Source: Batillaria attramentaria
Lineage: Eukaryota > Mollusca > Gastropoda > Batillariidae
Assembly (NCBI GenBank): GCA_018292915.2
Contig: JACVVK020000442.1
Location: forward strand, 387,501-451,500
Length of the DNA stretch: 64,000 nt
Direction of reading: 5' to 3'
This document shows positions 51,575 through 63,297 of the stretch, piece after piece. The notes below the pieces were generated by a model that searched no databases, was not told the DNA's origin, and was given only the letters and a program-made list of their open reading frames with translations. The position numbers and the translations under genes were made by a program. How positions within the stretch are numbered: position 1 is the stretch's first letter; every line of letters begins with the position of its first letter.

Positions 51575-51962
51575 ATTGGCTGCCATATACATTTTACCTT
51601 CGTCCACATACACGATGACGTTTGCTCCATCTCCTGGGTTGTCGCTCACGGTCGGGTGTAGGTAGCACGTACTGGTCAGCTTGTCAAAAGCCCACGAGAT
51701 ACAGTGCGAGTATTTGCGACATATCCGGGCGCAGTCAGTCTTGGACCTCGCTGACGTCACAGCATGAGAACCTGTGACGTATTTTTGTGTCGCTTCAACT
51801 CGAGAGAATGACGTTTCAATAACCGCCTCAGTGTCTGTCGTCACACACAGGCACGTGCAAAGGATGAACAGTAACCACCACATTATTGTGCGGTAAGCGT
51901 GGTTGTGACTGGCGCAGGAAAAAAAAAAACAACAGAACAGAATCTTCTCTCTTCTTGTAGGA

Positions 51963-52086
51963 AAGATGAGGGCAAATGTGCCGCCTGTTGTTTAAACCAC
52001 TTAAAGCTCGTTAGCGGGGTGGAAAATCGTTTTAGTCGCTGCATCAATAGTTAACCACAGGAAAAGTGGACCTCTTAAGGTTTTAA
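51963..52086 (-). promoter_or_regulatory. Upstream block shared by copies C and D (candidate promoter-proximal region)
   Basis: The copy C upstream sequence (GGCAAATGTGCCGCCTGTTG…CTCGTTAGCGGGG…CCTCTTAAGGTTTTAA) aligns with 60835-60945 upstream of copy D (GGCAAATGAGCCGCCGGTTG…CTCGTTAG…GCCTCTAGGTTTTAAGGTGC). Conservation between diverged paralogues suggests function, but no TATA box is clear. Confidence 0.4.
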
Positions 52087-53175
52087 AGATCTAAGCTCCC
52101 AACAAAAAGCTTTCCGAAGTGTAAAAAGCATTTACAGAGTCGACCGTGCAAGCACAGTCAGCTCTGTCACAGTTAGAAAAGGAAACGGTAATGACTGCGA
52201 AGTGGTTACAGGTTAAGCAAATAAAAGCGACATAAAAGGGGCAGAAACCACTTAACTTTCACAAAGGACGGCACAGGTCAACGTTTCGGCTTTCGTCTTC
52301 CTCAGGACACAAACAAATGGGACATAACTTCAACAAACAAACAAAAGGTAACTCTGCGGACGTACTGACATACACGGCGCGCGGGGGGGGGGGGGGGGGG
52401 GGGGGGGGGCAGAAAAGGACCAGAAAACAATAGTAAAAATATCACAACACCCATCCTTTGGTGACAGAAGACCATGGACTGTGTGTGTGAAAAAATAAAA
52501 GTGGGGCATAAAAGAATGGTAAAAAATAGCAGACATCACAACACCCATCCCTTGGTGACACAAGACCATGGACTGTGTGTGAAAAAAGTTCAGAGGGTTA
52601 TGTTACGGCTTTTCTGTCACAGTTGCAGAGTTTACACAGTGTCCAGAAACAGCGACAAAACCGTGCCGAAAAAATGCCCCCACTTCCTGTCGGGATCCGT
52701 CCACGCTACTGTGCACATCTCCGTGCAACCCGGCTCATTATGTGACGACGCCGCGGATACGTCAGTTGAGACGACTGAGCGATGTCGGACATGGCGCAAG
52801 CTATGCTACTACCGGTAAGTTCGCGTGTTTGAAAGCAATTTTGTTTCTTGCGTAAACATTTCAGCTCACATACGAGCGAGACTGACCCAATTCAAAATGA
52901 CACGACTTGTATGGGGATCACTGCGGACAGTACTGACTCGGTCACAGCTCCTGTGATGACCACTGCACGGACGGATGACCACTGCACGGAGATGTGCACA
53001 GTAGCGTGGACCGACTCCGACAGGACGTTGGGGCAGTTTTTCGGCACGGTTTTGTCGCGGTTTCTCGACACTGTGTGAACTCTGCAACTGTGACAGCATT
53101 GACTGTGCTTGCACGGTCGACTCTGTACAAAATATTTTCAAACTTCGGAAAGCTTTTTGTTGGGAGCTTAGATCT
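52087..53175. mobile_element. Foldback element upstream of copy C, with 80-bp flanking direct repeats
   Basis: The ends AGATCTAAGCTCCC and GGGAGCTTAGATCT are inverted. The inverted match extends about 90 bp (through GTCGACCGTGCAAGCACAGT) and resumes inside (52615-52745 against 52979-53100, around CTGTCACAGTTGCAGAGT). The element is flanked by 80-bp direct repeats at 52007-52086 and 53182-53261 with two or three mismatches. It lies about 200 bp upstream of the copy C start codon. Confidence 0.65.
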
Positions 53176-53384
53176 ATGACGCTCGTTAGCGGGGTGCAAA
53201 GTCGTTTTAGTCGCTGCATCAATAGTTAACCACAGGAAAAGTGGACCTCTTAAGGTTTTAAGGTGCGTGCATGGCAAGTATGTCCAGAAACCAGTCCGCT
53301 GTGTGAAGTCGAACGTGAAAGGTTTTTTTACGCCTCTGTCATTGTAAGCACCAAAGTTGTCGGCTTGTCTGTATGTATTGGAGT

Positions 53385-53552
53385 CGGGGCGGCTGAGCGG
53401 TAGAGCGCTGGACTTTTAATGCTCGGTTCATGAGTCGAGTTCGATTCGCCGACAGGGCCCAGATATTTGTGCTGGAGTATTTCTCGTTGCACCGTGTTTG
53501 GTATCACCCATGTATGGTAGAAAAGGACGTCAGGCCCTCAAGCAACCGCCGA
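53385..53552 (+). mobile_element. SINE-1, old diverged copy
   Basis: GGGGCGGCTGAGCGGTAGAG head and TGGTAGAAAAGGACGTCAGG in the tail region. Confidence 0.65.
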
Positions 53553-53570
53553 CCCATCCGTGTGTGTGTG

Positions 53571-53602
<32 letters not shown>

Positions 53603-53630
53603 TGCGTGCGTCCGAGAGAGAGAGAGAGAC

Positions 53631-53662
<32 letters not shown>

Positions 53663-54559
53663 TAATCCTAACAGTAGCAAAGTTGCATTTGGGAGAGAGG
53701 TGGGAGCTGACACTAAAAAATAATTCATTAGAACAGGTTATTTCAGCTACATTGCGAATCAGCGATACTGGAAACAAAATGGAAACAAAAATGTTCAGTG
53801 CCAAGAATAGGTAAATTGTATGAGTTTACGACAGCCTTGGCCCCCGATAATAAACAAACAACTCAGAGTGGATACTTTCAAGTAGAGTTGGTTGTAAAAT
53901 ATTCATACATCGTTACTGACGCACGCGCGCGAGCACGAAGGGGGGGGGGGGGGGAGGGGGGAAGAGAGAGAGAGAGAGAGAGGAGGGGTGGTGGTAGTCA
54001 ATACACCATACCATACCATACCATACCATACCCTACCATACCACACCATACCATACCATACCATACCATACCATACTCACTCTGTCGAGTATACTGTAAC
54101 TGTGCGAAATGCTCACTGTCGGAAAATGTTTGACACCCCAACACAAACTCATTTCTACTTTATTTAAAATTGTGATTTGACGAAAATATAGAATCCAGAG
54201 AAATAAAATAAACCACAGGAAAAGCAAATACGGGCTCGTACAAAGTATGTTCCGGTCAAAGTTTCTATTTAAAATAATATCAATTAAAATGAGTTTCACA
54301 GAACAGCTGAGGTGATATTGTTCCCTGAATCAAACGTCCAAATTTTCTGTTCGCTGTTGGCTTTAAAGAACATGTCACATGAATATACGGTTTCGAGGCT
54401 TAAAGCTTCTATGAACTTGTCTGGCAAATCACACACACAAAAAAAAAGTTGTGGACAATTTCTTTTTTTTTATTGACTGCGGTTAGCTTCTTACTTTGAA
54501 ACTCGTTTTATAGCAAGAAAGAACACAACCGACCAGAGTGAGGCCTGGCGTTGCGGTAG

Positions 54560-55037
54560 CATTGATCGACGTGTAGCCAGTTCCCGACTGACAGATCATG
54601 TTAGCCAATCATCATTGATCGACGTGTAGCCAGTTCCTGACTGACAGATCATGTTAGCCAATCATCATTGATCGACGCCTAGCCAGTTCCTGACTGACAG
54701 ATCATGTTAGCCAATCATCATTGATCGACGCCTAGCCAGTTCCTGACTGACAGATCATGTTAGCCAATCATCATTGATCGACGCCTAGCCAGTTCCTGAC
54801 TGACAGATCATGTTAGCCAATCATCATTGATCGACGTGTAGCCAGTTCCTGACTGACAGATCATGTTAGCCAATCATCATTGATCGACGCCTAGCCAGTT
54901 CCTGACTGACAGATCATGTTAGCCAATCATCATTGATCGACGCCTAGCCAGTTCCTGACTGACAGATCATGTTAGCCAATCATCATTGATCGACGCCTAG
55001 CCAGTTCCTGACTGACAGATCATGTTAGCCAATCTGT
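54560..55037. repeat. 53-bp tandem repeat, about nine units
   Basis: Unit: CATTGATCGACGCCTAGCCA + GTTCCTGACTGACAGATCAT + GTTAGCCAATCAT. Units alternate between CGTGTAG and CGCCTAG variants and are otherwise nearly identical. It lies about 0.8-1.3 kb downstream of copy D. Confidence 0.95.
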
Positions 55038-55082
55038 TACTGGAGGTTTTATAGCCTCAAAACTATATTTCCGTTGAAACTA

Positions 55083-55720
55083 ACCGGCAGATTATGTTTT
55101 CAGTAACATTTTATCACTGAATATGTGCGAAAAAGTACCGGCAGATTATGTTTCTAGTATGATTTTATCACTGAATATGTGCGAAAAAGTACCGGCAGAT
55201 TATGTTTCCAGTAACATTTTATCACTAAATATGTGCAAAGAAGTACCGGTAAATTATGTTTCAAGTGCCACTTTAGTTTTACCCAATACGTGCGAAAATG
55301 TACATGCAGGTTATGTTTTTCATTGAATATGTGGAAAATATAGATCTAGTGCCGGCAGATTATGTTTCCAGCAACATTTTATCACCGAATATGTGCTAAA
55401 AGGTACCGGCAGATTATGTTTTCAGTAATATTTTATCACTGAATATGTGCGAAAAAGTACCGGCAGATTGTTTCCAGTGACATTTTTCACTGAATACGTG
55501 CGAAAAAGTACCGGTAGATTATGTTTCCAGTGACATTTTATTTTTACTCAATACGTGCGAAAATGTACATGCAGGTTATGTTTTTCATTGAATATAGGAA
55601 AAATATAGTGCAGGTAGATTATGTTTTCAGCAACATTTTATCACCGAATATGTGCGAAAAAGTACTGGCAGATTATGTTTTCAGTAACATTTTATTACTG
55701 AATATGTGCAAAAAAAAAGT
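55083..55720. repeat. ~54-bp tandem repeat, about 11-12 diverged units
   Basis: Unit: ACCGGCAGATTATGTTTCCA + GTAACATTTTATCACTGAAT + ATGTGCGAAAAAGT. It is more diverged than the 53-bp array next to it. A frame of MCEKVPADYVSS repeats is open by chance of unit length. Confidence 0.9.
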
Positions 55721-55858
55721 GCGAAAAGGTAACAAATCACCGCATGAGCAAGTGAGTGACCTTGCCGAATTCAACGGCTGTTCACTTTTTACACGAAAGG
55801 AAAACTGTGCACTACCCGCAGTCGGGCCAGCATAATATAAGTATGTACAGCTTGTATC

Positions 55859-56662
55859 CTAAGGAGTACACCAGAGATCTAGCTCCGCAACGTTCACGTT
55901 CGAGAACGTCACCTTGGTGACTGTTGCTATGGAAAGCGGTGTGGGGTTGCTAGTGCCATAGTAACTGCCATCCACGTCCACCTGAAACAGAAGGCAAGGA
56001 GGTGCAGCAGCACTGTGTGGTTAACATTCCAACAAGATATGCTATTAACAGGCACCCTGCAAGCTGGCTGTCGAAATTAATATGACAATACCTCGCTAAC
56101 CTTCTTTAATTAGGAAGACAACCAAGAGCGTAAACAAACAAATAAACAATAATTCTGTCAGTCGATGAAGGGAATCACTCGCGTCACACATCATTGTAAG
56201 TATTTGCCTGATCCCTGTCCTAGGTTCATTACAAGAAAAAAAACAACTGAAGTAAAACAGAAGACAGAAAGAAAGAAAGAAAGACTACACCAAACCCCAA
56301 AACAAAACAAACAAACAAACAAACAAACAAACAAACAAACAAACAAACAGATACGAAAACAAAACACACAAGAACAATAACTTAAAAAAAAAAAAACTAA
56401 ATCCAAGGGGAGAGAGAGAGAGGGAGAGAGAATAACGACAAAAAAAATCTTTATTTTCCAAGGGTAAAAGTTTTGGCAGAAATACCATGTTCGAACTTGG
56501 CGTTGCTACACTACGAGAGTGAGAGAGGAAAAAGTTGGGGTGTCAGGAGTGGAGTTGTTTTCTTGTTGTTGTTGTTGTTGTTGTTTGTTTTTGTTAAGTT
56601 AATCGCAGACCTCAGTATTGTATTTTTTAACACTAAAATCGGGACAAAGAAAACAATAAAGG

Positions 56663-56754
<92 letters not shown>

Positions 56755-57469
56755 AGGGGATGGGGGGGGTGGTATTTTGTATATTTCGTTTATGCTTTCC
56801 TTACCTGCACCAAGTTGTCGCTTGCTGCCTTGATTTTCATGTGAAACTGCCGGCCGACAGCGAAGGGGAAGGGCGGGTTTGGGTCGTTCAGCGTCACAAA
56901 GTACTGTGGCTGTCCCCAGCCGCCCACGTTGGAATCGAAAATTGTATGGCTTGGTGCACCAAACCGTGGCGACATATGAAATACTGCAACGCTTGCAGTA
57001 TCCAGGCCGAAATAAAACCTTGGAAAAGATAGAAAAAAAAATAAAAAAAATGATGAAGTTACTCGATAGGTCGATGTTTTCTTGGGTGTTTTGGGTTGGT
57101 TTGTTTCGTCGTTCGTTTTGTCTGTTTTGTTTTGTTTCGTGCTACCACTGTGAGTGAAGGAGAAGTTTGCGGTTTGAAAACTCCTAAGTTTGCGCACTGA
57201 GTTTGGCTTATCGCAAAATTCCACGCGTGAGTGTATGCGTTTGATTCACGTAAGAATGTGTTGCGTTCATGCCATTTTGGACGACCATGATGTATAAGTT
57301 TAGTGGTGGTGATGGTGGTGATGATGATGATGATGATGATGAACGCGGCGACGACGACGACGACAACAACGATGATGATGACAACGTCGTCGTTGTTGAT
57401 GGTGATGATGATGATGATGACGACGATGGCGGCGACGACGATGATGACAACGTCGTCGTTGAAGATAGT

Positions 57470-57501
<32 letters not shown>

Positions 57502-58187
57502 TGATGATAATGACGATGACGACGACGATGATGATGAAATTATTTGCAGCTCACCCAAACGAATCAAAAGGCGTTGCCGTCACACACATTGTCCAGCCAG
57601 ACATCAGGGTTAGTGGAACGGGAAAGCTTCCTTGTGTCTAAAAACGAAATGATAAACACATAATGAAAATATTAATTACGCATAATGAAATGAAATGTGC
57701 ACATTGCTGACCTATTGTCACGGATATATATGTATAGGGCTTAAAACTACGCAGACACGATGACGTAGCCTGCTTTGCTTTTACCAAACAAATGCTGTGG
57801 GGACAGCACCAACATGGCATTGTGGGCTATTCATCTTGCCACGAGGAGTGCTTCAGTAAACACACACGCCTCTGGTTCTGTGTGACTAGAGCTTTCATTT
57901 AAGGAATAGTTTTTGTGGTTGTCTTGTCTTGCCAAAGCGTGGCGTACGGGGGGGGGGGGGGGGGGGGGAAGGAGGGGGGGGGGGGGCAGCAAAATGTTAG
58001 TGGAAAATGAACGTTAGGCGTAAGGACAGAATTTGCTCGTGAGGTAAAGTGCAGTGTTTGTTTGAAGTAACCTGTTTTACGAGTGTGCTAGTTTGTAGTG
58101 ATTGTTGTTGTCACAAAAAAGAGTGATTTTTTTTCATTCGGTAGGGCAAGGTGTATGCCAGGGTGTAGCAAGAGGAAGAAAGCTGCC

Positions 58188-58233
<46 letters not shown>

Positions 58234-60500
58234 TGTGTGTGTGTGTCTGTGTGTGTGTGTCTGTGTGCGTATTTGTTGATATGAGTGCGGGAGTACGCGC
58301 ACTGAGTCACTCTGTGAGAATTTTGCGCTATATAAGTACAATTCATTATTATTATTATTATTGGAACGGGGACTCTTTGCGCACAAAAGAGGCAAAGTTA
58401 ACGTGAGTGGAGTTGGGTGAAGTGGCTTTCTTGCCTAAAAAGAAAGTAGACTAGCATTACTACAGTGAGACCTGAGCGGAAAGGAGACATTCAATATTTT
58501 TTTAAAACTCCAGTCAGGTAAACACCGCAAAGGTCTACAATCTCAACAAAAAGCCGCAAACATTGTGTTTTCTAAAACTGCGACTCATGCAGTTGTGCAT
58601 AATGCAGACAACTCTGTCACAGTTGCAGACTTTTCAGCGTTTCGAAGACCCTTATAAAACCAGAGCGTGAGTTTGCGGTGACTTCATTGTGCTTTTGGTC
58701 AGTGAGCGACACACAGAGCTAGAGCGTCTAGCGAGTGTTGTGTGCTGCACGAGAAGACAAGAAACTGTGCATGTGATCTTTCTCGCTCAGTGTCAAAACG
58801 CAAACTGAGCTGTGAAATCAGGCAGACCTGGGCTTTTACAGGGGACGCTGAAAACGCGGCAACTGTGACAGAGTTGACTGTGCATTTTCCACAGTCGGAC
58901 AGTTTTTTCATAACACACTGTGATTTTTTTTTTTTTTTTTTTGGTTAAGATTGCCGGGCCCGTATGTAAAAGTCGAGGTTAATTTAACCCACGGCTACGG
59001 GCCTAACCCAGACTAGGACAAAAGAAACCAAGAAACAAAATTCTATAAAAAAAAAAAGGAGACGAAGAAAGGAAGAAATAAATCCTTCTATAACGGCTTA
59101 AGCATCTTGCTGGAATGGACCCGCTTCCTGATGTAAAACTCAGCCGCGAATTAGTCTTTGTGGCTTGCGCGGCTTTAAGCCCCTGAAAACTCACTCACTT
59201 ACTCCTGATTTAAAACAAAACCCAACAGAAAATTTCACCCTAGAGCTAGTTTAGTTCGAGGTTAGACTCTATCCCGGGGCTAAAATCGCTAACCTCGACT
59301 TCTACATGCGGAGTCAGATCTTTAAATACGCGCCTCAGTTTTGAGATAAGAATCTTGGGCGGGGCGTGGGGAGGAGGGGGAGGGGAGGGGACGGTGGAGC
59401 TGCAGTCAGCTTTATTTTTTTTTACCTGAATGTTTGTCCAGAGATGCTGCTTGCAGTGTTGTTGCCCCGTGTCCCACTGACCATTGGCTAGACAACGCAT
59501 CGTGTGACGTCCAGCCACGTAGCGCGCGGGACAGGTCGGAGTTACCGGCGTTGACGTGAATGACGTCAGAGTCCTCTGCCACGTCACGGGGTCGCTGACT
59601 TGCGGAGCGTCGGACTCAAGACAAGCCGGTGCTAAAAAAAACAAAAAACAAAAAACACAACAACAACAAAAAACGTTTGTGTGAGAATCAAACCAGGAGT
59701 AAAAGTTTCCGTCTAGCATTTTAGTGGTATGTATCTAAAGCCACAGCACTGAATTCATGAAAAATGAAGTTAACGAAATGCACTCATGAGGAAACAAGAT
59801 TGGGTCGACAATTTTCAACGTTGGATCCCTGAAACAACAACGATAGTAATTAAAAAAAAAAAAAAAAAAAAAAAAAACACCTTGAAACCAGGACGGGGAC
59901 AACAGTAAAAAAACAAAACAAAAAAAAAACACCCCCCCCACCCCCCCACCCCCCAAAAAACAACAACAACAAAAAAACAACAAAAGGGGGAACAAACGAA
60001 AACAAAAACAAAAAAGAACAAACAAACAACAAACAAACTAACAAACAAACAACAACAACAACAACAACAACAAAACTCCGACACACAACCAGACAAGCAA
60101 GTTCCTAGGTGCATCTGTCAGTTCTGTTATTGTACGATACGTTGGAAAGGAACAAATTCGGCACGACCTGCATACCGACTATATACTGCTGCTATGTATA
60201 AGCTTCCATCTTACCTATGTCCGTATACACGATGACGTTTGCTCCATCTCCTGGGTTGTCACTCACGGTCGGGTGTAGGTAGCACGTGCTGGTCAGCTTG
60301 TCAAAAGCCCACGAGATACAGTGCGAGTATTTGCGACATATCCGGGCGCAGTCGATCTTGGACCTCGCCGACGTCACACCCTGAGAACCTGTGACGTATT
60401 TTTGTGTCGCTTCAACTCGAGAGAATGACTTTTCAATAACCGCCTCAGTCTCTGCCGTCACACACAGGCACGTGCAAAGGATGAACGGTAACCACCACAT
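55859..60500 (-). CDS. Copy D: secreted PAN/Apple - CCP-like - galectin protein, five exons, apparently intact (303 aa)
   Basis: Exons on the - strand: 60500-60215, 59631-59426, 57637-57555, 57018-56805, 55981-55859 (stop TAG). Every border is GT-AG and the phases (1, 0, 2, 0) equal those of copy A. The product starts with the signal peptide MWWLPFILCTCLCVTAETEA. A PAN/Apple-like domain follows (DCARICRKYSHCISWAFDKL, four Cys). The CCP-like exon has the pattern CLES...PTCPARY...MRCLANGQWDTGQQHC. The galectin domain has FHMSPRFG, a Trp in VGGWGQPQ, PFPFAVGRQFHMKIKA and VDVDGSYYGTSNPTPLSIAT. In the ligand motif Asn is replaced by Ser (H-M-S-P-R) and the W-x-x-E-x-R part is absent, so sugar specificity may differ from copy A. 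An upstream in-frame Met at 60569 gives a poorer N-terminus. An AATAAA (plus-strand TTTATT at 55691) lies about 165 bp after the stop. Confidence 0.85.
57301..57540. repeat. (GAT/GAC)n tract adjoining the exon 3 donor of copy D
   Basis: About 240 bp of GAT and GAC triplets ending some 15 bp from the donor. A shorter relative at 49318-49370 sits in the same place in copy C. Confidence 0.9.
58170..58366 (+). mobile_element. 3' tail of a CR1-like LINE, related to the one ending at 61676
   Basis: A (GT)n tract followed by GCGCTATATAAGTACAATTC and (ATT)n repeats the layout of the 61500-61676 tail. No coding part is visible. It lies in intron 2 of copy D. Confidence 0.5.
58575..58919. mobile_element. 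Foldback element in intron 2 of copy D
   Basis: Inverted arms share CAACTCTGTCACAGTTGC (58610 region) and GCAACTGTGACAGAGTTG (58857 region). The same CTGTCACAGTT motif is in the foldback at 52087-53175, so the two are probably related. Confidence 0.5.
58956..59315. mobile_element. Palindromic MITE, copy 2
   Basis: Inverted copy of the element at 4966-5248: GTATGTAAAAGTCGAGGTTA at the left and CTAACCTCGACTTCTACATG at the right, with AATGGACCCGCTTCCTGATG inside. It lies in intron 2 of copy D. Confidence 0.6.
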
Positions 60501-60834
60501 TCTCAGAAAAAGCGCAGTAGTGAATGTCACAGAACAAACTGACTTCTCTCTTTTCGCGGACGGGGACAAGCGTAAGGATATCTATGGCTTGGTTGTGATT
60601 TGGTTCCCTGCTTTCTCCCGCTCCAGCCAGGCCTCAGCTTGTTTTTGTTTTTACCCTGGCCACGTAACTCGCTGACCCAATGACCGACCTGGAAACACTC
60701 GCAGTAATTTGTCAAAGATCAGTGGCTGACGACAATGGCGTCGCTTTTGCTCAGAGCTTCATACAAGACGGTCACGCCAGCGTTCGGACTGAATCGTACG
60801 TCACCACGACCAGATAAAGCTGTGTGAGAGGTTG

Positions 60835-60950
60835 GCAAATGAGCCGCCGGTTGTTAAACCCACTTACCGCTCGTTAGAAAATGTTGTTTGACGTCCAGCA
60901 TTCATAGTTAATGAAAGAAAAGGTTTGCCTCTAGGTTTTAAGGTGCGTGC
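60835..60950 (-). promoter_or_regulatory. Upstream block of copy D, matching copy C
   Basis: See 51963-52086. In copy D the block is not interrupted and continues with GGTGCGTGCATGG, which in copy C is found only beyond the foldback element (53260-53275). It lies about 340 bp upstream of the start codon. Confidence 0.4.
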
Positions 60951-60979
60951 ATGGTATTCCAACCCAACGCAGCTTGTCT

Positions 60980-61516
60980 GCTCCTTGATCTTGAGTCGTA
61001 TTCACTACTGCAATTTACTGCTTGCTGGTCTGCCCTCTGAAGACATCTACAGATGATTTTAAATAACTCTGCCAGAGTCATTTTTAGAAAGTCTCGGAAA
61101 GATCATGTCACCCCACTCCTCCGCCAGCTTCACTGGCTTCCTGTCCAGCATAGGATAAATTACAAGATCGCCATTTTGGCTTATCGCCGCTTTGACGGCT
61201 CTCTCCCACCTTACCTGGCTGCTGTCCTCGACATCTATACTCCATCTAGGTCTTTGAGGTCCTCTAATGAAAAACTTCTTCGGGTGCCTAGGGTTAATAC
61301 CGGGTCCTTCGGCCAGAGGGCATTTCAGTATCAAGCCCCTTTCGTCTGGAATTCTCTTCCACTCTGCCTCCGCAATGCTCCTACTCTACTCTCCTTTAAA
61401 TCTCAGTTGAAAACTCACCTGTTCCACGTTGCCTATGATTAACTGTCTGCATCCCTCAGAGCGGGAGTTGTAGTGTCCCCGCTGCCCATAGCCAGTGTGG
61501 GTGCAGTCCGGCATGG

Positions 61517-61589
<73 letters not shown>

Positions 61590-61676
61590 TGAAATTGTAG
61601 AGCGTTCTGAGCCAGCGTCCGCTCTGATACTGCGCTATATAAAAGCAATTTATTATTATTATTATTATTATTATTA
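60980..61676 (+). mobile_element. 3' part of a CR1/L2-like LINE with (ATT)n tail
   Basis: The frame at 61053-61442 reads RVIFRKSRKDHVTPLLRQLH, then YKIAILAYR, FVWNSLPLCLRNAPTLLSFK and QLKTHLFHVAYD-stop, the C-terminal end of a CR1-like reverse transcriptase. The preceding IHYCNLLLAGLP is in a different frame. A (GT)n tract and GCGCTATATAAAAGCAATTT followed by (ATT)n end the element. Confidence 0.75.
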
Positions 61677-62363
61677 AGTGTTCACCGAATGCATTTAGTC
61701 TGTGTACGTAAGTTAGTCAGGTCTGTGAAATCCGATAGCAGAGGTCTGTAGGCCTATGCAGTCTACAGTTCAGCCCATAAAAACTACCTCAAACCTGAAG
61801 CAGCCTGCACATGCGCGATTTCCACAATCCGTGTTGTGCACCAGAGAGCACGTGATTTTTTTTGGGCTGAACTTGAGACTGTATATACTTGTAATCAGTA
61901 CAGGTACCCAACTGAAGTCGTTGCGATTTAGTTAAAAGCAACCTATGAAAATTGAACGAACGGTAATGACAAGTAGTTCTCGTGTAGTTTCACGTACCGT
62001 GCGATCCTGGAGAAATGCATAACCATTTGTTCAATTTTCATGGGTTGCTTTTAACTAAGTTGCGGCGAAAAATGTTCAGTGTGCAAAAACATGCATATTC
62101 TATACGTTTCCAACAGTTTCTATGGTCGGCAATGAACAGATTACGAGGAGTAGTCACTTACGCGTGGGGTTGGTTGTAAAATATACATCTTAAACGGACT
62201 ATAATTCATGTTTCGTGAGTGCGCCTGTACACTCGAAATACTCTATCTTGATGATTTAATTTTATTATTTAGTGCAGCTCCTAACTAACTAACTAACTAA
62301 CTAACTAACTCTTAATACTAGAAAATGTTGTATTCACTTTGCACGAGCGGTCTAATATTCAAC

Positions 62364-62421
<58 letters not shown>

Positions 62422-62644
62422 GGCCGTTGCAGACTGTGATCAAATGGAGCGGGTGTGGAGGATGAAGTCTGTGATTTTTGTGTGTGAATCTTAAATAGTT
62501 CTTTTAGATTATACCTACCTTAATATCAAGACTGTTTTTATGTGATTTTTTAATTCATAGAAATCTTTAATTTAATTGTAGTGTTATTATTTATTATCTT
62601 ATGTGTATTTTTAATGATGTGTATCATTGTCTTTGTTTGTCCAC
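61677..62644. other. Intergenic region
   Basis: Holds the inverted repeat at 61920-62066, a (CTAA)n run at 62281-62309 and (TG)n at 62365-62420. No gene seen. Confidence 0.5.
61920..62066. repeat. Inverted repeat of ~42 bp arms
   Basis: GTTAAAAGCAACCTATGAAA (61932 on) is inverted at TTTCATGGGTTGCTTTTAAC (62036 on), with about 60 bp between the arms. It is probably a small MITE. Confidence 0.5.
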
Positions 62645-62815
62645 CACACCGGGGTGGTCGAATGGTAGAGCGTTGGACTTCTAATGCTCGGGTCGTGAGT
62701 TCGATCCCCGCTGGGGCCAAATATTTGTGCTGGCTTTTTCATCGTTGCCCCGTCTTTGATATCACCCTATGTGGTGGAAAAGGACGTTAAACCCCCAAAC
62801 ACCCACCCACCCACC
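62645..62815 (+). mobile_element. SINE-1, near-complete copy
   Basis: CGGGGTGGTCGAATGGTAGA head, GAGTTCGATCCCCGCTGGG B box, CACCCA tail. It is close to a family consensus. Confidence 0.85.
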
Positions 62816-63112
62816 CACCCCTCTGGGATAATAAAGATGTATAATTATAAAGAAAACATTGTACGACTGTTGTTACACCACTGGAGCGCTCAGTATGGTC
62901 GCCGCATCATTGAGTACGCTTCTGTTGACTCAGTGCCAGCATTACCGACGCTGTCACTGTCCAGGTGTGCAGGTGGTGTAATGATAGATACCACGAAAAC
63001 AGTTCAGAACGATCGGTTGGCCTAAAAATGGTAGTACTATCCCCTTTAATTGACTGCAACATGGCTACGTTAAAGCTTTCAAGTTTTTCTTGTTTGTTTG
63101 TTTGTTTTTCAG

Positions 63113-63246
63113 CATACTCAGCATCCTGGAGATGACGGTTACAGCAGTCAAAGAGAACACCGTGTGCTTTTTGTTGTTTAGTCTACGAAAGCGCAAATCC
63201 AAGTCAAAGTTAGCATTGAGGAAATGTTCAAATCTGCCACGGACGC
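63113..63246 (+). other. Doubtful + strand exon
   Basis: A T-rich acceptor (TTGTTTTTCAG) and a GTGAGT donor enclose 134 bp with an open frame ending KRKSKSKLALRKCSNLPRT. A second frame reads HTQHPGDDGYSSQREH and stops at 63182. I recognise neither, so coding status is uncertain. Confidence 0.25.
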
Positions 63247-63297
63247 GTGAGTGTTATTTTAGAAGGGTTAAATCATCAGCAGTAGTTCTTTACTTGT

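Larger units (their letters stand above)
46942..51883 (-). pseudogene. Copy C: PAN - CCP-like - galectin gene lacking a recognisable galectin core exon
   Basis: Exons found on the - strand: 51883-51598 (signal peptide + PAN, 286 bp, the same as A and D), 50509-50295 (CCP-like, 215 bp), 49467-49379 (galectin N, 89 bp), 47064-46942 (galectin end, 123 bp, stop TAG). All four have GT-AG borders and open frames. The signal peptide is MWWLLFILCTCLCVTTDTEA. The CCP part ends in GQWDTGQQYCTQHIWTNIP and the last exon reads VSVDGNYYGTGKPTP...MLDVWCAA. I searched the expected interval 47065-49378 and found no sequence with the FHxxPR or PFPF..G..F signature. Splicing exon 3 directly to exon 5 would shift the frame. 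The copy is either a pseudogene, an assembly loss, or a gene that ends differently. Confidence 0.65.

Noticed and set aside
54560..55037. CRISPR-like regular array
   Set aside because: Units are directly adjacent with no variable spacers, and the DNA is animal. It is an ordinary minisatellite.
57269..57641. Poly-Asp and poly-Met/Thr frames on the + strand and poly-Ser on the - strand
   Set aside because: They are phases of the (GAT/GAC)n tract in intron 3 of copy D.
62645..62720. Genuine tRNA gene
   Set aside because: A and B box-like sequences are present, but the element continues into the SINE body and tail and recurs many times, and the acceptor stem does not pair.
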